45,036 nt of DNA from Mogibacterium sp. (GCA_017405845.1 JAFQZQ010000030.1:1-45036); one strand, 5' to 3'; positions 9,139 through 17,243 are shown, numbered from the stretch's first letter. Notes: generated by a model not told the origin, from the sequence alone. Made by a program: numbers and translations.

Positions 9139-10572
9139 ATGAAAACTAAACGAAAAATATATGCGATATTAATGACCGCAGTAATGATCCTGACACTTAT
9201 GCCCGCTATGGCTTTTGCTGAGGGAGAAACACCTGCACAGCCTGTAAAAGCATACTTTTCAGGAGCACCGGAAGGCACTGTAGGTGGTTATGAACTTAAG
9301 GGAATGTATGCAAATGGTTCAACCATTGATGTGTTCTATAGTGACTCAGGTGAAACACCTGATAAGGTTTATGAATACGGAGAGTATGAGTATATAGACG
9401 AAGTCGGAGAAAAGCAGGTGATTCCTGGCTTCCTGGAAAAAGGAGCAGATGAGGCAGATTTTAGCAAGTATGCAAGTGTATATATTGACTACGATCATTT
9501 TGATTCCTTACAGGAAGGGGCAAATGAAGTACCGCTTATCATAAACGTTCCAACCGGTGAGGATGAAAACGGCTATATTAATTACGCGGAATTCACACAA
9601 ACACTTCATATTTGGTGTGGAGTTGACACACCTATAGATGTTAAGTTCATACCAGCCGAAGGATTCGAGATCAAAGGCAATATAGGCTATAACAATTTCG
9701 ATGAAAGAGCTTTTTACGGTGAGGGAAACAAATTCGTAGTTACCGTACAGTATACTGACGATCCTGAATTCGTTACTCCTTCGGTAGGACAGATCGAGGC
9801 TGAATACATGTACTATAAATCAGAGGACGGTTCAATAGAAGGATTCTATGACAACGGCAACCCGGATTATGACAGATTCGATTTGCCTGAAGAGAATGAA
9901 TGCTATCTTGAGAAAGGTATCAATAAAGACGTTGAGTTCACATATTATGCATATGTTGACGGGCAGGATGATCCGATATCACTTCCGTTTGCTGTAGATA
10001 TAAATGCGGAGAAATACGGCGTTTATGCAATTGGCGCTATTGCTACTTTTACGGGATCAGCTATCAAGAAGCCTAAATTCACAGTTTATACTACTGATGA
10101 TGAAATCATTCCTGCCTCAGAGTATACGTACAAGTTGCCTTCTTTCAAAAGCATAGGTTGGCATACTTTAAGAGTCACGATCAAAGACAAGTTTAAGGAT
10201 AAATACGATGTGGATTCATTTACTGTAAGATATGGCATCGGCCCTACGACTCCGAAGGTTGCAGGTATCACGATTGGTAAAAATAAGCTGACTGCAAAAT
10301 GGAAAAAGATGACTGCAAAACAGCTTAAAAACATCGACGGTATCTACGTTGTGTTAGCTACAGACAGACAGTTCTCGAACATTACTAAAAAAATATGGGT
10401 AAGCAAGACAAACTTCAAAGCTGGTAAGAGCGTGATAAAGAACCTCAAGAACCTCAAGAAAGGCAAAACATATTACGTAAAGGTCTACTCATATAAGAAA
10501 ATCAAGCAAAACGGAAAAACCGTTAAGATGCCTTCTGCTGACAGCAAAGTACTGGCTGTAAAGATTGGGTAG
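9139..10572 (+). CDS. Secreted surface protein with C-terminal fibronectin-III-like domain
   Basis: A 477-residue exported protein of unknown role. It starts with a signal peptide (MKTKRKIYAILMTAVMIL, cleavage near AMAFA/EG). A first ATG at 9,130 lies directly on the ribosome binding site (GAAAGAAAGG), whereas the ATG at 9,139 has normal spacing and gives the better signal peptide. The middle is acidic and Tyr/Asp-rich with beta-strand character. The last 100 residues (TPKVAGITIGKNKLTAKWKK onward, then LKKGKTYYVKVYSYKK) look like the fibronectin-III-like end found in many clostridial surface proteins. No sortase motif or cell-wall repeat is seen. It probably shares a message with the preceding NlpC/P60-like protein and may be its partner on the cell surface. 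Confidence 0.72.
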   Translation: MKTKRKIYAILMTAVMILTLMPAMAFAEGETPAQPVKAYFSGAPEGTVGGYELKGMYANGSTIDVFYSDSGETPDKVYEYGEYEYIDEVGEKQVIPGFLEKGADEADFSKYASVYIDYDHFDSLQEGANEVPLIINVPTGEDENGYINYAEFTQTLHIWCGVDTPIDVKFIPAEGFEIKGNIGYNNFDERAFYGEGNKFVVTVQYTDDPEFVTPSVGQIEAEYMYYKSEDGSIEGFYDNGNPDYDRFDLPEENECYLEKGINKDVEFTYYAYVDGQDDPISLPFAVDINAEKYGVYAIGAIATFTGSAIKKPKFTVYTTDDEIIPASEYTYKLPSFKSIGWHTLRVTIKDKFKDKYDVDSFTVRYGIGPTTPKVAGITIGKNKLTAKWKKMTAKQLKNIDGIYVVLATDRQFSNITKKIWVSKTNFKAGKSVIKNLKNLKKGKTYYVKVYSYKKIKQNGKTVKMPSADSKVLAVKIG

Positions 10573-10601
10573 TTTTGTACTGATTGATAGAAAGTACAGA
10601 T

Positions 10602-11597
10602 ATGAAACAAGTGAAGGTTTACGGAACCATCGGCCCTGCATGCAGGGACAGGGAGATCCTGAAGCAGATGTTTAGGGAGGGAATGGATGGTGTAAGGCTC
10701 AATCTTTCCCATACTTCGCTTGAAGAAGCATCCGCACTGATTGAAGATTGTCATGCGGCAGCTCGGGAATGCGGTGTCAGACCCGAGCTGCTTATAGATA
10801 TGCAGGGCCCCGAGCTGAGAGTAGGGATCCTGAAGGATCCGGTCAGGCTGACAGCGGGAGAGCTGATGGATACCGGGGAAATCCCATTCCCTGAAACTGT
10901 TAAAAGCGTTCTTGAAGGCAGGGATCCCGGACAGGAGATACTGCTGGATGACGGGAAGATACTGCTCAGGACTGAGTATTCTTCACATATGCGGGGGATA
11001 CAGCTTCGGGTCGTTCGCGGAGGGCTTCTGGAAAGCAGAAAAAGCGTTGCACTGCCGGGATGCACTTTCCGCACTCCGGCAATGACAGAAAACGACAGAG
11101 ATCAGCTGAAAAGAGCAAAAGAGTACGGTGTGACTGCTGTTATGCAGCCATTTGTCCGCAGCAGAGATGATCTGATCGAAGTGCGCAGCGCACTTGACCA
11201 CGCGGGATGCAAAGACGTCCGACTGCTGGCAAAGATCGAAAACAAAGACGGAGTGGACAGACTCAGAGAGCTTATTCCGCACTGCGATGAGATAGTTATC
11301 GCCAGGGGGGATCTCGGAAATGCTATGGATCTTTGGGAGCTTCCTGCGGTACAGAAGCATATCGCTGCTGTCTGTCGGGAGGCGGGAAGAGACTTTATGG
11401 TCGTGACCCAGATGCTCGATTCCATGATGCACAGACAGGTCCCGACAAGAGCGGAAGTCAGCGACATCTTCAATGCTGTAATGGATGGCGCTTCATCGGT
11501 AATGGTTACAGGAGAGACAGCCGCAGGGGAGTATCCTGTACTTGCGATACGCTATCTGTGCAGAACGGTGCGCGAGGCGGAAATGTTCATAACTTGA
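10602..11597 (+). CDS. Short pyruvate kinase lacking the C-terminal domain
   Basis: A 331-residue protein with the A and B domains of pyruvate kinase: YGTIGPAC, VRLNLSH (Arg32), the catalytic Lys211 in KIENKDGVDRL, IARGDLGNAMDLWELPAVQK with the metal-binding Asp237, and TQMLDSM followed by PTRAEVSDIFNAVMDG and MVTGETAAGEYP. The protein stops after the barrel. The C-terminal regulatory domain of ordinary bacterial enzymes (470 residues or more) is absent. The known catalytic residues are present, so it could make pyruvate and ATP without allosteric control, or act on another enolate phosphate. A TTG start at 10,584 is possible, but the ATG at 10,602 fits the family start and has GAAAG ten bases upstream. 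It is 29 bases after the preceding gene. Confidence 0.8.
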   Translation: MKQVKVYGTIGPACRDREILKQMFREGMDGVRLNLSHTSLEEASALIEDCHAAARECGVRPELLIDMQGPELRVGILKDPVRLTAGELMDTGEIPFPETVKSVLEGRDPGQEILLDDGKILLRTEYSSHMRGIQLRVVRGGLLESRKSVALPGCTFRTPAMTENDRDQLKRAKEYGVTAVMQPFVRSRDDLIEVRSALDHAGCKDVRLLAKIENKDGVDRLRELIPHCDEIVIARGDLGNAMDLWELPAVQKHIAAVCREAGRDFMVVTQMLDSMMHRQVPTRAEVSDIFNAVMDGASSVMVTGETAAGEYPVLAIRYLCRTVREAEMFIT

Positions 11598-11649
11598 TAA
11601 ATTATTGGTTGTTAGTCAGGATGTTTGGGCAGAAAGAGAGGTATTCGGT

Positions 11650-12606
11650 ATGCTTCACGAGGTTTGTTTCGATTCGTATAACAAAAGAGATAAAGTATAC
11701 GGCTGGGTATATGTTCCGGCAGCACCGCCTGCAGGCATCATTCAGCTGGTGCATGGATTCGGTGAACATTCGCGCAGATATCTGCACATGATAGTCGCTT
11801 TCATGGATGCGGGATTCATTGTAGCCGCTGATGACCACGTCGGCCACGGCAAGACCGCTATGGAGAATGACTGCTGGGGCGACTGGGGCGACCAGGGTCC
11901 GCACACGATGATGGAGGACGAGTACACTTTCACCAAACTGGTAAAGGAGATGTATCCTGACCTGCCGTACTTCATGTTCGGACACAGCATGGGATCATTC
12001 ATCGCACGTGACTACATTGCCAAATACGGTGATGAGCTTGACGGAGTGACGATCTGCGGTACTTCCGGAGAATTTCCGGGACTGGACAACAGCATTGAAT
12101 ATATAAAGAAGCTGGTGGATGCCGGCAAAGGCACGGAGGCTGATCCTGATGTCGGAGCAGTCATGATGGGATGGATGTTTGCCCGCTGCGATGAGGGCGT
12201 GAAGCTCGGAAATGAGTGGATCTGCCATGATGAATATGTGCAGAAAGACCATGCTGCTGATCCGTTCGACGCATTCACAAAGCCTACAAGCAACAGATCG
12301 TTCCTCGATTTCTGCAGGATGATCGAAGTCATCACCGGACCTGAATGGGCTGCGAAAGTACCGAAAGATCTGCCTATATACAACATAGCAGGAGATCAGG
12401 ACCCTGTTGGACAGTATGGTGCAGGTGTATATCAGGTATCCAACTGGCTGACGGACGCCGGTTGTGACGTAGAGACAATGCTGTATTCGGGATACCGCCA
12501 TGAGATCCACAACTATGATGACCTGAAAGATATCGTGGAGGACGGGATCATCGAATTCTTCTACAGCTGCATAATCGATCCGGAAGATCTCAATTTCCTG
12601 GATTAA
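11650..12606 (+). CDS. Alpha/beta hydrolase, lysophospholipase/monoacylglycerol-lipase-like
   Basis: A 318-residue serine hydrolase. The oxyanion-loop motif LVHGFGEHSRRY, the DDHVGHGKT turn and the nucleophile elbow FGHSMGS (Ser113) are those of the PldB/monoacylglycerol lipase group. The acid is likely in AGDQDPVG and the histidine in GYRHEIHN. A broad range of ester substrates is possible. The longer frame starting at 11,605 has no ribosome binding site; the ATG at 11,650 follows GAGAGGTATTCGGT. No N-terminal signal is seen, so it is cytoplasmic. It is 52 bases after the pyruvate-kinase-like gene. No terminator precedes the tmRNA promoter, unless the hairpin at 12,651-12,674 serves as one. 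Confidence 0.85.
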   Translation: MLHEVCFDSYNKRDKVYGWVYVPAAPPAGIIQLVHGFGEHSRRYLHMIVAFMDAGFIVAADDHVGHGKTAMENDCWGDWGDQGPHTMMEDEYTFTKLVKEMYPDLPYFMFGHSMGSFIARDYIAKYGDELDGVTICGTSGEFPGLDNSIEYIKKLVDAGKGTEADPDVGAVMMGWMFARCDEGVKLGNEWICHDEYVQKDHAADPFDAFTKPTSNRSFLDFCRMIEVITGPEWAAKVPKDLPIYNIAGDQDPVGQYGAGVYQVSNWLTDAGCDVETMLYSGYRHEIHNYDDLKDIVEDGIIEFFYSCIIDPEDLNFLD

Positions 12607-12618
12607 ACCGGCAGTATA

Positions 12619-12646
12619 TTGACACGGACAAAATAACAATTATAAT
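12619..12646 (+). promoter_or_regulatory. Promoter of ssrA (tmRNA)
   Basis: A consensus -35 TTGACA (12,619-12,624) and a consensus -10 TATAAT (12,641-12,646) are separated by 16 bases. This is the strongest promoter seen in the window and suits an abundant stable RNA. Transcription should begin near 12,653, about 34 bases before the mature 5' end. Confidence 0.85.
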
Positions 12647-12650
12647 AATG

Positions 12651-12674
12651 GAGCGGCAGACAAGTCTGCCGCTC
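12651..12674 (+). other. Hairpin in the 5' leader of pre-tmRNA
   Basis: GAGCGGCAGA and TCTGCCGCTC form a perfect 10-base-pair stem with a CAAG loop. It starts at the expected transcription start of ssrA and ends 12 bases before mature tmRNA. It may protect or shape the precursor 5' end before RNase P cutting. Only TTCATC follows it, so it is a poor terminator for the upstream hydrolase gene, though read-through from there could be slowed. Confidence 0.6.
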
Positions 12675-12686
12675 TTCATCACTTGT

Positions 12687-13041
12687 GGGGGTGTAAAGGT
12701 TTCGACAGGTGTGTGGAACAAAGATAAGCGAGCCGTGGCGGTGATCCACGTAAAAAGTACCCGTTCAAAAGAAACGCTAAAACAAACAACAATTTCGCAC
12801 TGGCTGCATAGTTCAGCTCCGCGCGTCGGCCCCGTGTCACCTGCAGCACGGGAACCCGGCGTCATGCATGCAGGGACCTCTTGCGTGATCTCCCGGTAGC
12901 GTAAGAGTATCCACGGGATAGCGAAGCCCCGAGTTTGCCGCATTGGCGAAGGGTGAGCGAATCAAAAGCAATCGGCTGCGCTCGGAGAAAGTCTTTCGGA
13001 AATACTCTTGGACGTGGGTTCGACTCCCACCATCTCCACCA
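12687..13041 (+). ncRNA. ssrA: Transfer-messenger RNA (tmRNA)
   Basis: This RNA of 355 bases rescues stalled ribosomes with SmpB. The 5' end GGGGGTG pairs with CATCTCC (13,031-13,037) to give a seven-pair acceptor stem, followed by discriminator A and an encoded CCA. The T arm is GTGGGTTCGACTCCCAC. The 5' side has the typical TGTAAAGGTTTCGACAGG. The tag frame starts at GCT 12,776 and ends at TAG 12,809-12,811, coding AKTNNNFALAA; the ALAA end is the usual protease signal. Several pseudoknot-forming repeats lie between tag and 3' domain. The last 35 bases are the apparent attachment site for the accessory DNA that follows, and the gene is kept whole after integration. Confidence 0.96.
13007..13041 (+). 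other. Attachment-site core in the 3' end of ssrA (ssrA-proximal copy)
   Basis: The last 35 bases of ssrA, from CTTGGACGTGGGTTCGAC to the CCA end, recur as a 31/35 match at 43,094-43,128. More decayed versions end at 17,028, 35,951, 40,103, 40,303 and 41,962. Tyrosine integrases of islands and phages commonly use the tmRNA 3' end, leaving the gene intact as here. No integrase lies in the window, so the assignment rests on the repeats. Confidence 0.7.
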
Positions 13042-13108
13042 ATTGGAATGCTTGCGGTATTTTGTACCTACGGTCTTGGACTCATACCGCAAGCGCTTCA
13101 AAGAATAT

Positions 13109-13155
13109 GCTATGGTTATGTCTGTTCAGATGTATCCATAGTTTTATTTTGACTG
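13109..13155 (+). repeat. 47-base repeat, copy 1 (also at 43,137-43,183)
   Basis: This segment matches 43,137-43,183 at 42 of 47 positions. It contains the inverted pair CTATGG...CCATAG followed by TTTTATTTT, so it could be the original ssrA terminator. It also overlaps the end of the reverse-strand IS3 transposase frame, so it could instead be the end of that insertion sequence. The stretch between ssrA and this repeat holds a 10-base inverted repeat, CTTGCGGTAT (13,051-13,060) with ATACCGCAAG (13,084-13,093). Confidence 0.6.
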
Positions 13156-14254
13156 TAATAATCCTCTTCGACCTTGTTAGGTGTCAGATAGCCAAGTCGC
13201 TGATGTGGACGGTAATCGTTATAAAATTCACATATTCATCAACGGCTTTTACTACAGCCTTTTTGGTGGGATAGAAGTACTTTCGAAAGACTTCCTTCTT
13301 AATCGATGCAAAGAATGATTCGGCAACAGCATTGTCATGAGGGGTGCCAGGTCTTGAATAGGAGAGGGTAACGCCTTTTGATCTTAAAAGGGTACGAAAC
13401 GCATAAGATGTATACTGAACTCCCTGATCACTGTGAAATATCAGTCCGACAGGATGTCCTCTTGCTTCAAAGGCTTCAAGAAAGGTTCTCTTTACCAGAT
13501 CAGTATTGATGTTCTTTGACACCCTGTAAGCGATCACTTTTCGTGAATACAGATCAATGACTACACACAGGTATACAAAGGCTTCATCGATTTTCACATA
13601 TGTAATGTCGCTTACCCAGGCCTCGTTCGGTGAATCTGTCAGGAACTTGCCTTTCAGTTTGTTTGGATAGTATTTATAGACCCGATCATTTGCTGAATTG
13701 AGCAAGGGCTTAGGCCCTATGGCACTTAGTCCCATCTCTTTCATGAGCCGGTTGATACGTTTTTCGCTCGTTTTATATCCTTTATCCCGTAGCTTTATTC
13801 TGATTCGTCGTGCTCCGAATGTCTCTCTGCTTTTCTTAAAGATATCGGCAATCAGAGGCTTGAGTTGCTCATCCATTAGCTGGATCTGAGTCTTCTCCGG
13901 AGACCGAAGAGAATGATGATAGTACGTTGACTTCAAAACATCCAGCGTCTTACATAATCGGTATAATGTGAACTCATCCTTATGCTGATCGATGGCACGT
14001 AGCTTATCCGGGAGCGGTGATGATGGTGTGTACCCACAGGTTCGAAAGATTTTGTTCTCTTTTCGAAGTCTCTCCAGCTCGCTTTTCTCCAGATATTCCT
14101 TTCTCGGGATAGCTTTGGGATGATTTGGATCAGCTTGCTGCAGCCACAGATAAAGGGTACTGCGGCCTATGCCAAGGCAGCTGCAGATCTCCGGGACTGG
14201 TGTGCCTCTGGCATGCAGATCAATTGCTCGTTGTCTGATTTCATTTGAATACAT
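13116..14254 (-). pseudogene. IS3-family transposase with a C-terminal frameshift
   Basis: A single-frame OrfA-OrfB transposase: an N-terminal helix-turn-helix (about 1-50), a coiled region, an HTH_21-like segment, and an integrase core with the DDE residues in WVSDITYVK, FHSDQGVQYTS and DNAVAESFFASIKKE. The frame as read ends at 13,184 with a non-family tail after VDEYVNF. Adding one base in the short A run at 13,223-13,226 restores the expected YNDYRPHQRLGYLTP ending and carries on to a TAA at 13,116-13,118, giving about 379 residues. So a one-base deletion has removed the normal C-terminus, although all DDE residues remain. Clear terminal inverted repeats were not found. The gene sits directly after ssrA, at the start of the accessory region. 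Confidence 0.8.
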
Positions 14255-14394
14255 ATGATCTCCTTTCTACTACATTGAGTTTAGAAATAATGCTGTAATA
14301 TAATCAGCACATGAAAGGAAGTATGCATAATTAAAAGCGACAGAAAACAGAGAATTCTTAATTTTCAAGACAAGCACCATTCAAAAGGACGCAC

Positions 14395-14423
14395 TTGAAT
14401 CACCCTGCTGAATAATCTATAAT
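14395..14423 (+). promoter_or_regulatory. Promoter of the Abi-associated small RNA
   Basis: The -35 TTGAAT (14,395-14,400) and -10 TATAAT (14,418-14,423) are separated by 17 bases. Transcription should start near 14,430, directly at the conserved RNA. The same arrangement (TTGATT, 17 bases, TATAAT) precedes the second copy at 37,419-37,447. Confidence 0.7.
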
Positions 14424-14429
14424 ACACAC

Positions 14430-14486
14430 ATGATAAAGATCCTCGCACGCCTCTTAACAATGCGTACCATGCGAGGGTTGTTTTTT
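14430..14486 (+). ncRNA. Predicted small structured RNA upstream of the AbiF-like gene (candidate RNA antitoxin), copy 1
   Basis: The RNA would begin near 14,430 and end in a T run at 14,481-14,486. CCTCGCA (14,441-14,447) pairs with TGCGAGG (14,470-14,476), and ACGC with GCGT forms an inner stem. This hairpin plus T run is a factor-independent terminator 13 bases before the abi start, so most transcripts should stop as a short RNA. The same RNA with three changes recurs at 37,454-37,511. AbiF-type Abi_2 proteins have been reported as toxins paired with a conserved upstream non-coding RNA antitoxin, and this fits that layout. A transcription attenuator is the other reading. Confidence 0.65.
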
Positions 14487-14499
14487 AGGAGAAACTATC

Positions 14500-15378
14500 A
14501 TGGGTAAGAAACTGAAAAAGCATTTATCAATCGATGGGCAAATCGCAAAACTGGCCTCGCGCGGACTGATAATAGAGGATGAAGATTACGCAAGAGATGT
14601 GCTGGATAGAATCAGTTACTACAGATTGACTGGGTATCTTCATGACTTTAGAGAACCGGGTTCTGATTCTTATGTAGATGGGCTGTCATTTAATACTATT
14701 GTTTCAATATACGAGTTTGACACCAGACTAACCAGATTGTTGATGTTTGCATTGGAAGATATTGAAGAAGCATTTAAAACCAGATTTGCATATGTATTAT
14801 CGTCAGAGTTTCCAAATGATCCTCAGATATATACAAGACTGAAGATATATCGTGACGAGGAAGAGTTGAAGAAGTCAAGGAGAATGATTGCTGCTGCAAA
14901 GAGAAACAATCACAGCTTGCCCTTTATAAAACATCATATCGATCATTATGATGGCAAATTACCAATATGGGTCGCTGTTGAAATCATGACAATGGGAACT
15001 ATAAGGGCGTTATATAATAACCTTAAAGGACCATATCAAAAGAAGATTGCTAAGAAATATAACACGAGCTCCGTGATTCTCCAAAACTGGGTCGAGAATA
15101 TTACATATACCAGGAATCATCTTGCTCATTATATGCGAGTTTATAATTACAATTTTGGCAGAATCCCTTCATCTTGCAAAAACCACCCTACATCGGCAGT
15201 TTACAGAGGAAGAATATTTGATCAAATCATGGTCATGAAGTTCATGTACTCAGACGAGAAAGAATGGAATGAATACATTGTTCCTCAGTTAAAGCAGTTA
15301 TTAAATGACTATGATGAAGTAATAGATTTATACTGCCTAGGGTTCCCTGGAGATTGGGAATTACATCTTAAAAAGTAA
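14500..15378 (+). CDS. Abi_2-family (AbiD/AbiF-like) HEPN protein
   Basis: A 292-residue protein of the Abi_2 family. It begins with the family signature (HLSIDGQIAKLASRGL, then DEDYARDVLDRISYYRLTGY). The HEPN ribonuclease-type motif R-N-x3-H lies at Arg205-His210 in YTRNHLAHYMRVYN. Family members cause abortive infection or act as toxins by RNA cleavage, with growth arrest on phage attack. It starts at the ATG 14,500 after GGAGAAACTATC, immediately behind the terminator of a conserved small RNA with its own promoter. It is read in the same direction as the acetyltransferase 18 bases after it. A truncated relative at 37,526-37,630 keeps the same RNA. Codon use is A/T-rich relative to the core genes, in line with acquisition. 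Confidence 0.85.
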   Translation: MGKKLKKHLSIDGQIAKLASRGLIIEDEDYARDVLDRISYYRLTGYLHDFREPGSDSYVDGLSFNTIVSIYEFDTRLTRLLMFALEDIEEAFKTRFAYVLSSEFPNDPQIYTRLKIYRDEEELKKSRRMIAAAKRNNHSLPFIKHHIDHYDGKLPIWVAVEIMTMGTIRALYNNLKGPYQKKIAKKYNTSSVILQNWVENITYTRNHLAHYMRVYNYNFGRIPSSCKNHPTSAVYRGRIFDQIMVMKFMYSDEKEWNEYIVPQLKQLLNDYDEVIDLYCLGFPGDWELHLKK

Positions 15379-15396
15379 GATAAAGGAGAAACAGTA

Positions 15397-15876
15397 TTGA
15401 TCAGATTTGAAGAAATAACAAATAAGAATATTTGGAAAGTATGTATGTTGGAGCCTTTTGATGAGCAAAAGGATTATGTTGCAGAAAACATGCAGAGCCT
15501 GGCGGAAGCTTATGCTACGAGAAATGAGGGCAATAATGCATTGCCGCTGGCAGTATACAATGATGATGAACTTATCGGATTTGTAATGATCGGCAAAGGG
15601 ACCGTGGGCAATGAAAATGAGAGTAATACGATAAAAGAGAATTATAGCTTTTGGAGATTTATGCTCGACAAGAAGTATCAAGGACAAGGTCTGGGAAAAC
15701 AGACAATTGATGCTGTCATGGATTTGATACGCACATATCCGTTTGGCGAGGCAAAAAGAGTATGGCTGTCTTATGAACCAGAAAACACTCATGCAAGAGA
15801 CATATACCGTAAGTACGGTTTTGTGGAAAACGGAGAAATGTGCGGCAATGAGATCGTTGCTGTATATGAATTGTAG
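15397..15876 (+). CDS. GNAT-family N-acetyltransferase, diamine/spermidine type
   Basis: A 159-residue acetyltransferase. The acetyl-CoA loop is KKYQGQGLGKQ (Q/RxxGxG), after the core strands LPLAVYNDDELIGFVMIG; the end is ENTHARDIYRKYGFVENGEM. The N-terminal LEPFDEQKDYVAENMQSLAE is like Bacillus Blt/PaiA-type polyamine acetyltransferases, so a polyamine or small amine is a reasonable but unproven substrate. It starts at a TTG (15,397), supported by TAAAGGAGAAACAGTA. It follows the Abi gene by 18 bases and may be co-transcribed with it. Confidence 0.83.
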   Translation: MIRFEEITNKNIWKVCMLEPFDEQKDYVAENMQSLAEAYATRNEGNNALPLAVYNDDELIGFVMIGKGTVGNENESNTIKENYSFWRFMLDKKYQGQGLGKQTIDAVMDLIRTYPFGEAKRVWLSYEPENTHARDIYRKYGFVENGEMCGNEIVAVYEL

Positions 15877-15952
15877 AAGAGCGCAACTCTATGATACATA
15901 GGATGATTTTATAGTAGCGTAGCGATAGTGTTTCTGCAGGAGGTGAATGATT

Positions 15953-16945
15953 ATGAATAATGATAAAACCGGACGATTCATCGCAGACCTTCGCAGAGAG
16001 AAGCGGTTTACACAGGCCCAACTGGCAGATGCTATACATGTTTCTGATAAGGCTGTCTCACGTTGGGAGACGGGAAGAGGGTTTCCAGACATCGAAAATC
16101 TGGAAGCTCTTTCCGGATGTCTGGATGTCTCAATCGCCGAACTCATCAAGGGGGAAAGGATCAATGAGCCGGTATCCGGAGATGAGTTGAACGATATAGC
16201 TTCAGACGGGCTGTCGCTTACTAGAAGCCTTATTGCAAAAAGAAAGATTACGAGCACACTGCTGGGTTTCGTGTTGGGACTGATTATTATCATTATTGCA
16301 GTGATCCACATGATGAGCCCTATATACATAAAGGATTCGGGCAACGCGCTGACTGTAGAAGAACTATCGGATGGAAGTATCGTGGCTGTATTGGGCGGAA
16401 ATGTCAGCGGTTATGATATTGATCGTTTCAAGGATCAGGACAGCAGCAAAACAATGGCTTTTATAGGATGTTATCGCACAAGATGGGATCAGCTATCTAG
16501 GAAGAGCAATGAGACCCTGGTGAGAATAGGGAATAAGAATGAGATAGACGAAGTGTATTATTACCCTGCTGATGGCGGCGATGTTTTGATTTATGGTGAT
16601 AAAGAAGCAACAGAAAGTGGAGGAGTAGTTACCCTTCCTAGACTTGTCTACAACTACTGGCTGATAATAGGCGGCATACTGTCTGCTGTCGGGATCTTGC
16701 TGTATCTGATCTGTCGCAAAAAATATTATTCAGAAAAGATACTGAATGCAGTTCTGTTCCCGGTTGCCTTTACGATCAGCATTCCGCTCTGTCTACTTGG
16801 AAGATTTGATGAGGTATATAACGCAAGTTACTATTTTACCGGGATACTGCTTCTGACAATCGCGGTATATCTGGTGTTAAGAACCGTCATATTACTCAAA
16901 AAGGGAAAACTGACCTACTCAGACAACACTCAGACCTGCAGCTGA
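15953..16945 (+). CDS. XRE-family regulator with C-terminal membrane domain (copy 1)
   Basis: A 330-residue protein. Residues 1-65 are a Cro/C1-type helix-turn-helix (FTQAQLADAIHVSDKAVSRW). Four membrane segments follow: STLLGFVLGLIIIIIAVIHM near 100-120, then YNYWLIIGGILSAVGILLYL and two more at the end, with an extracytoplasmic loop of about 90 residues between the first and second. It is probably a membrane-tethered transcription factor that senses something outside. The ATG at 15,953 is preferred to 15,947 because of its spacing from GCAGGAGG. A paralogue of about 90 percent identity starts at 44,156, and homology extends upstream to about 15,890. The last codons lie within an arm-like repeat (CAGACCTGCAGCTGAG), so the gene end was probably set by an integration event. 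Confidence 0.85.
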   Translation: MNNDKTGRFIADLRREKRFTQAQLADAIHVSDKAVSRWETGRGFPDIENLEALSGCLDVSIAELIKGERINEPVSGDELNDIASDGLSLTRSLIAKRKITSTLLGFVLGLIIIIIAVIHMMSPIYIKDSGNALTVEELSDGSIVAVLGGNVSGYDIDRFKDQDSSKTMAFIGCYRTRWDQLSRKSNETLVRIGNKNEIDEVYYYPADGGDVLIYGDKEATESGGVVTLPRLVYNYWLIIGGILSAVGILLYLICRKKYYSEKILNAVLFPVAFTISIPLCLLGRFDEVYNASYYFTGILLLTIAVYLVLRTVILLKKGKLTYSDNTQTCS

Positions 16946-17028
16946 GTCCGCAAATGGGTCCGCAGAGTCATCGAAAATGCTAAAAATTCAATACTTTCAA
17001 GCATGCTCGATTCCTCACATCTCCACCA
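16944..17028 (+). other. ssrA-type attachment remnant A: arm repeat pair plus decayed core
   Basis: GAGTCCGCA (16,944-16,952) and GGGTCCGCA (16,956-16,964) are spaced 12 bases apart. After 29 bases comes a decayed copy of the ssrA 3' end (16,994-17,028, 24/35 identical), whose last 11 bases CATCTCCACCA are exact. The order arm repeats, AATACTT, core is the same as at 43,043-43,128. Confidence 0.6.
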
Positions 17029-17035
17029 ATCCCTG

Positions 17036-17068
17036 AAGCTTGAAATTTCAACGGTTTCAAGCTTTTTT
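17036..17068 (+). terminator. Hairpin terminator downstream of attachment remnant A
   Basis: AAGCTTGAAA (17,036-17,045) pairs with TTTCAAGCTT (17,055-17,064) across a nine-base loop and is followed by TTTTCT. It lies eight bases after a decayed ssrA 3' end, as an ssrA terminator would, and also serves the upstream regulator gene. Confidence 0.7.
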
Positions 17069-17243
17069 CTTTGCAAAAACCTACCTACGTGGACCTTTTT
17101 GGGACATATGTCCAAGTCCTCACCGAAGCAAAACACTTGATAAATCTAAACAAAAAAGAGATTCGATTCTGGTGGTGTCAAAAGATAGCTCGATCAGTTC
17201 ATGAAATTTACTGAGCATCACAAAATCTGCAAATCTACCTATT

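Noticed and set aside
12862..13274. Several open frames over the tmRNA 3' half and its downstream region
   Set aside because: They lie within a structured RNA gene and the transposase end; no ribosome binding sites or family likeness.
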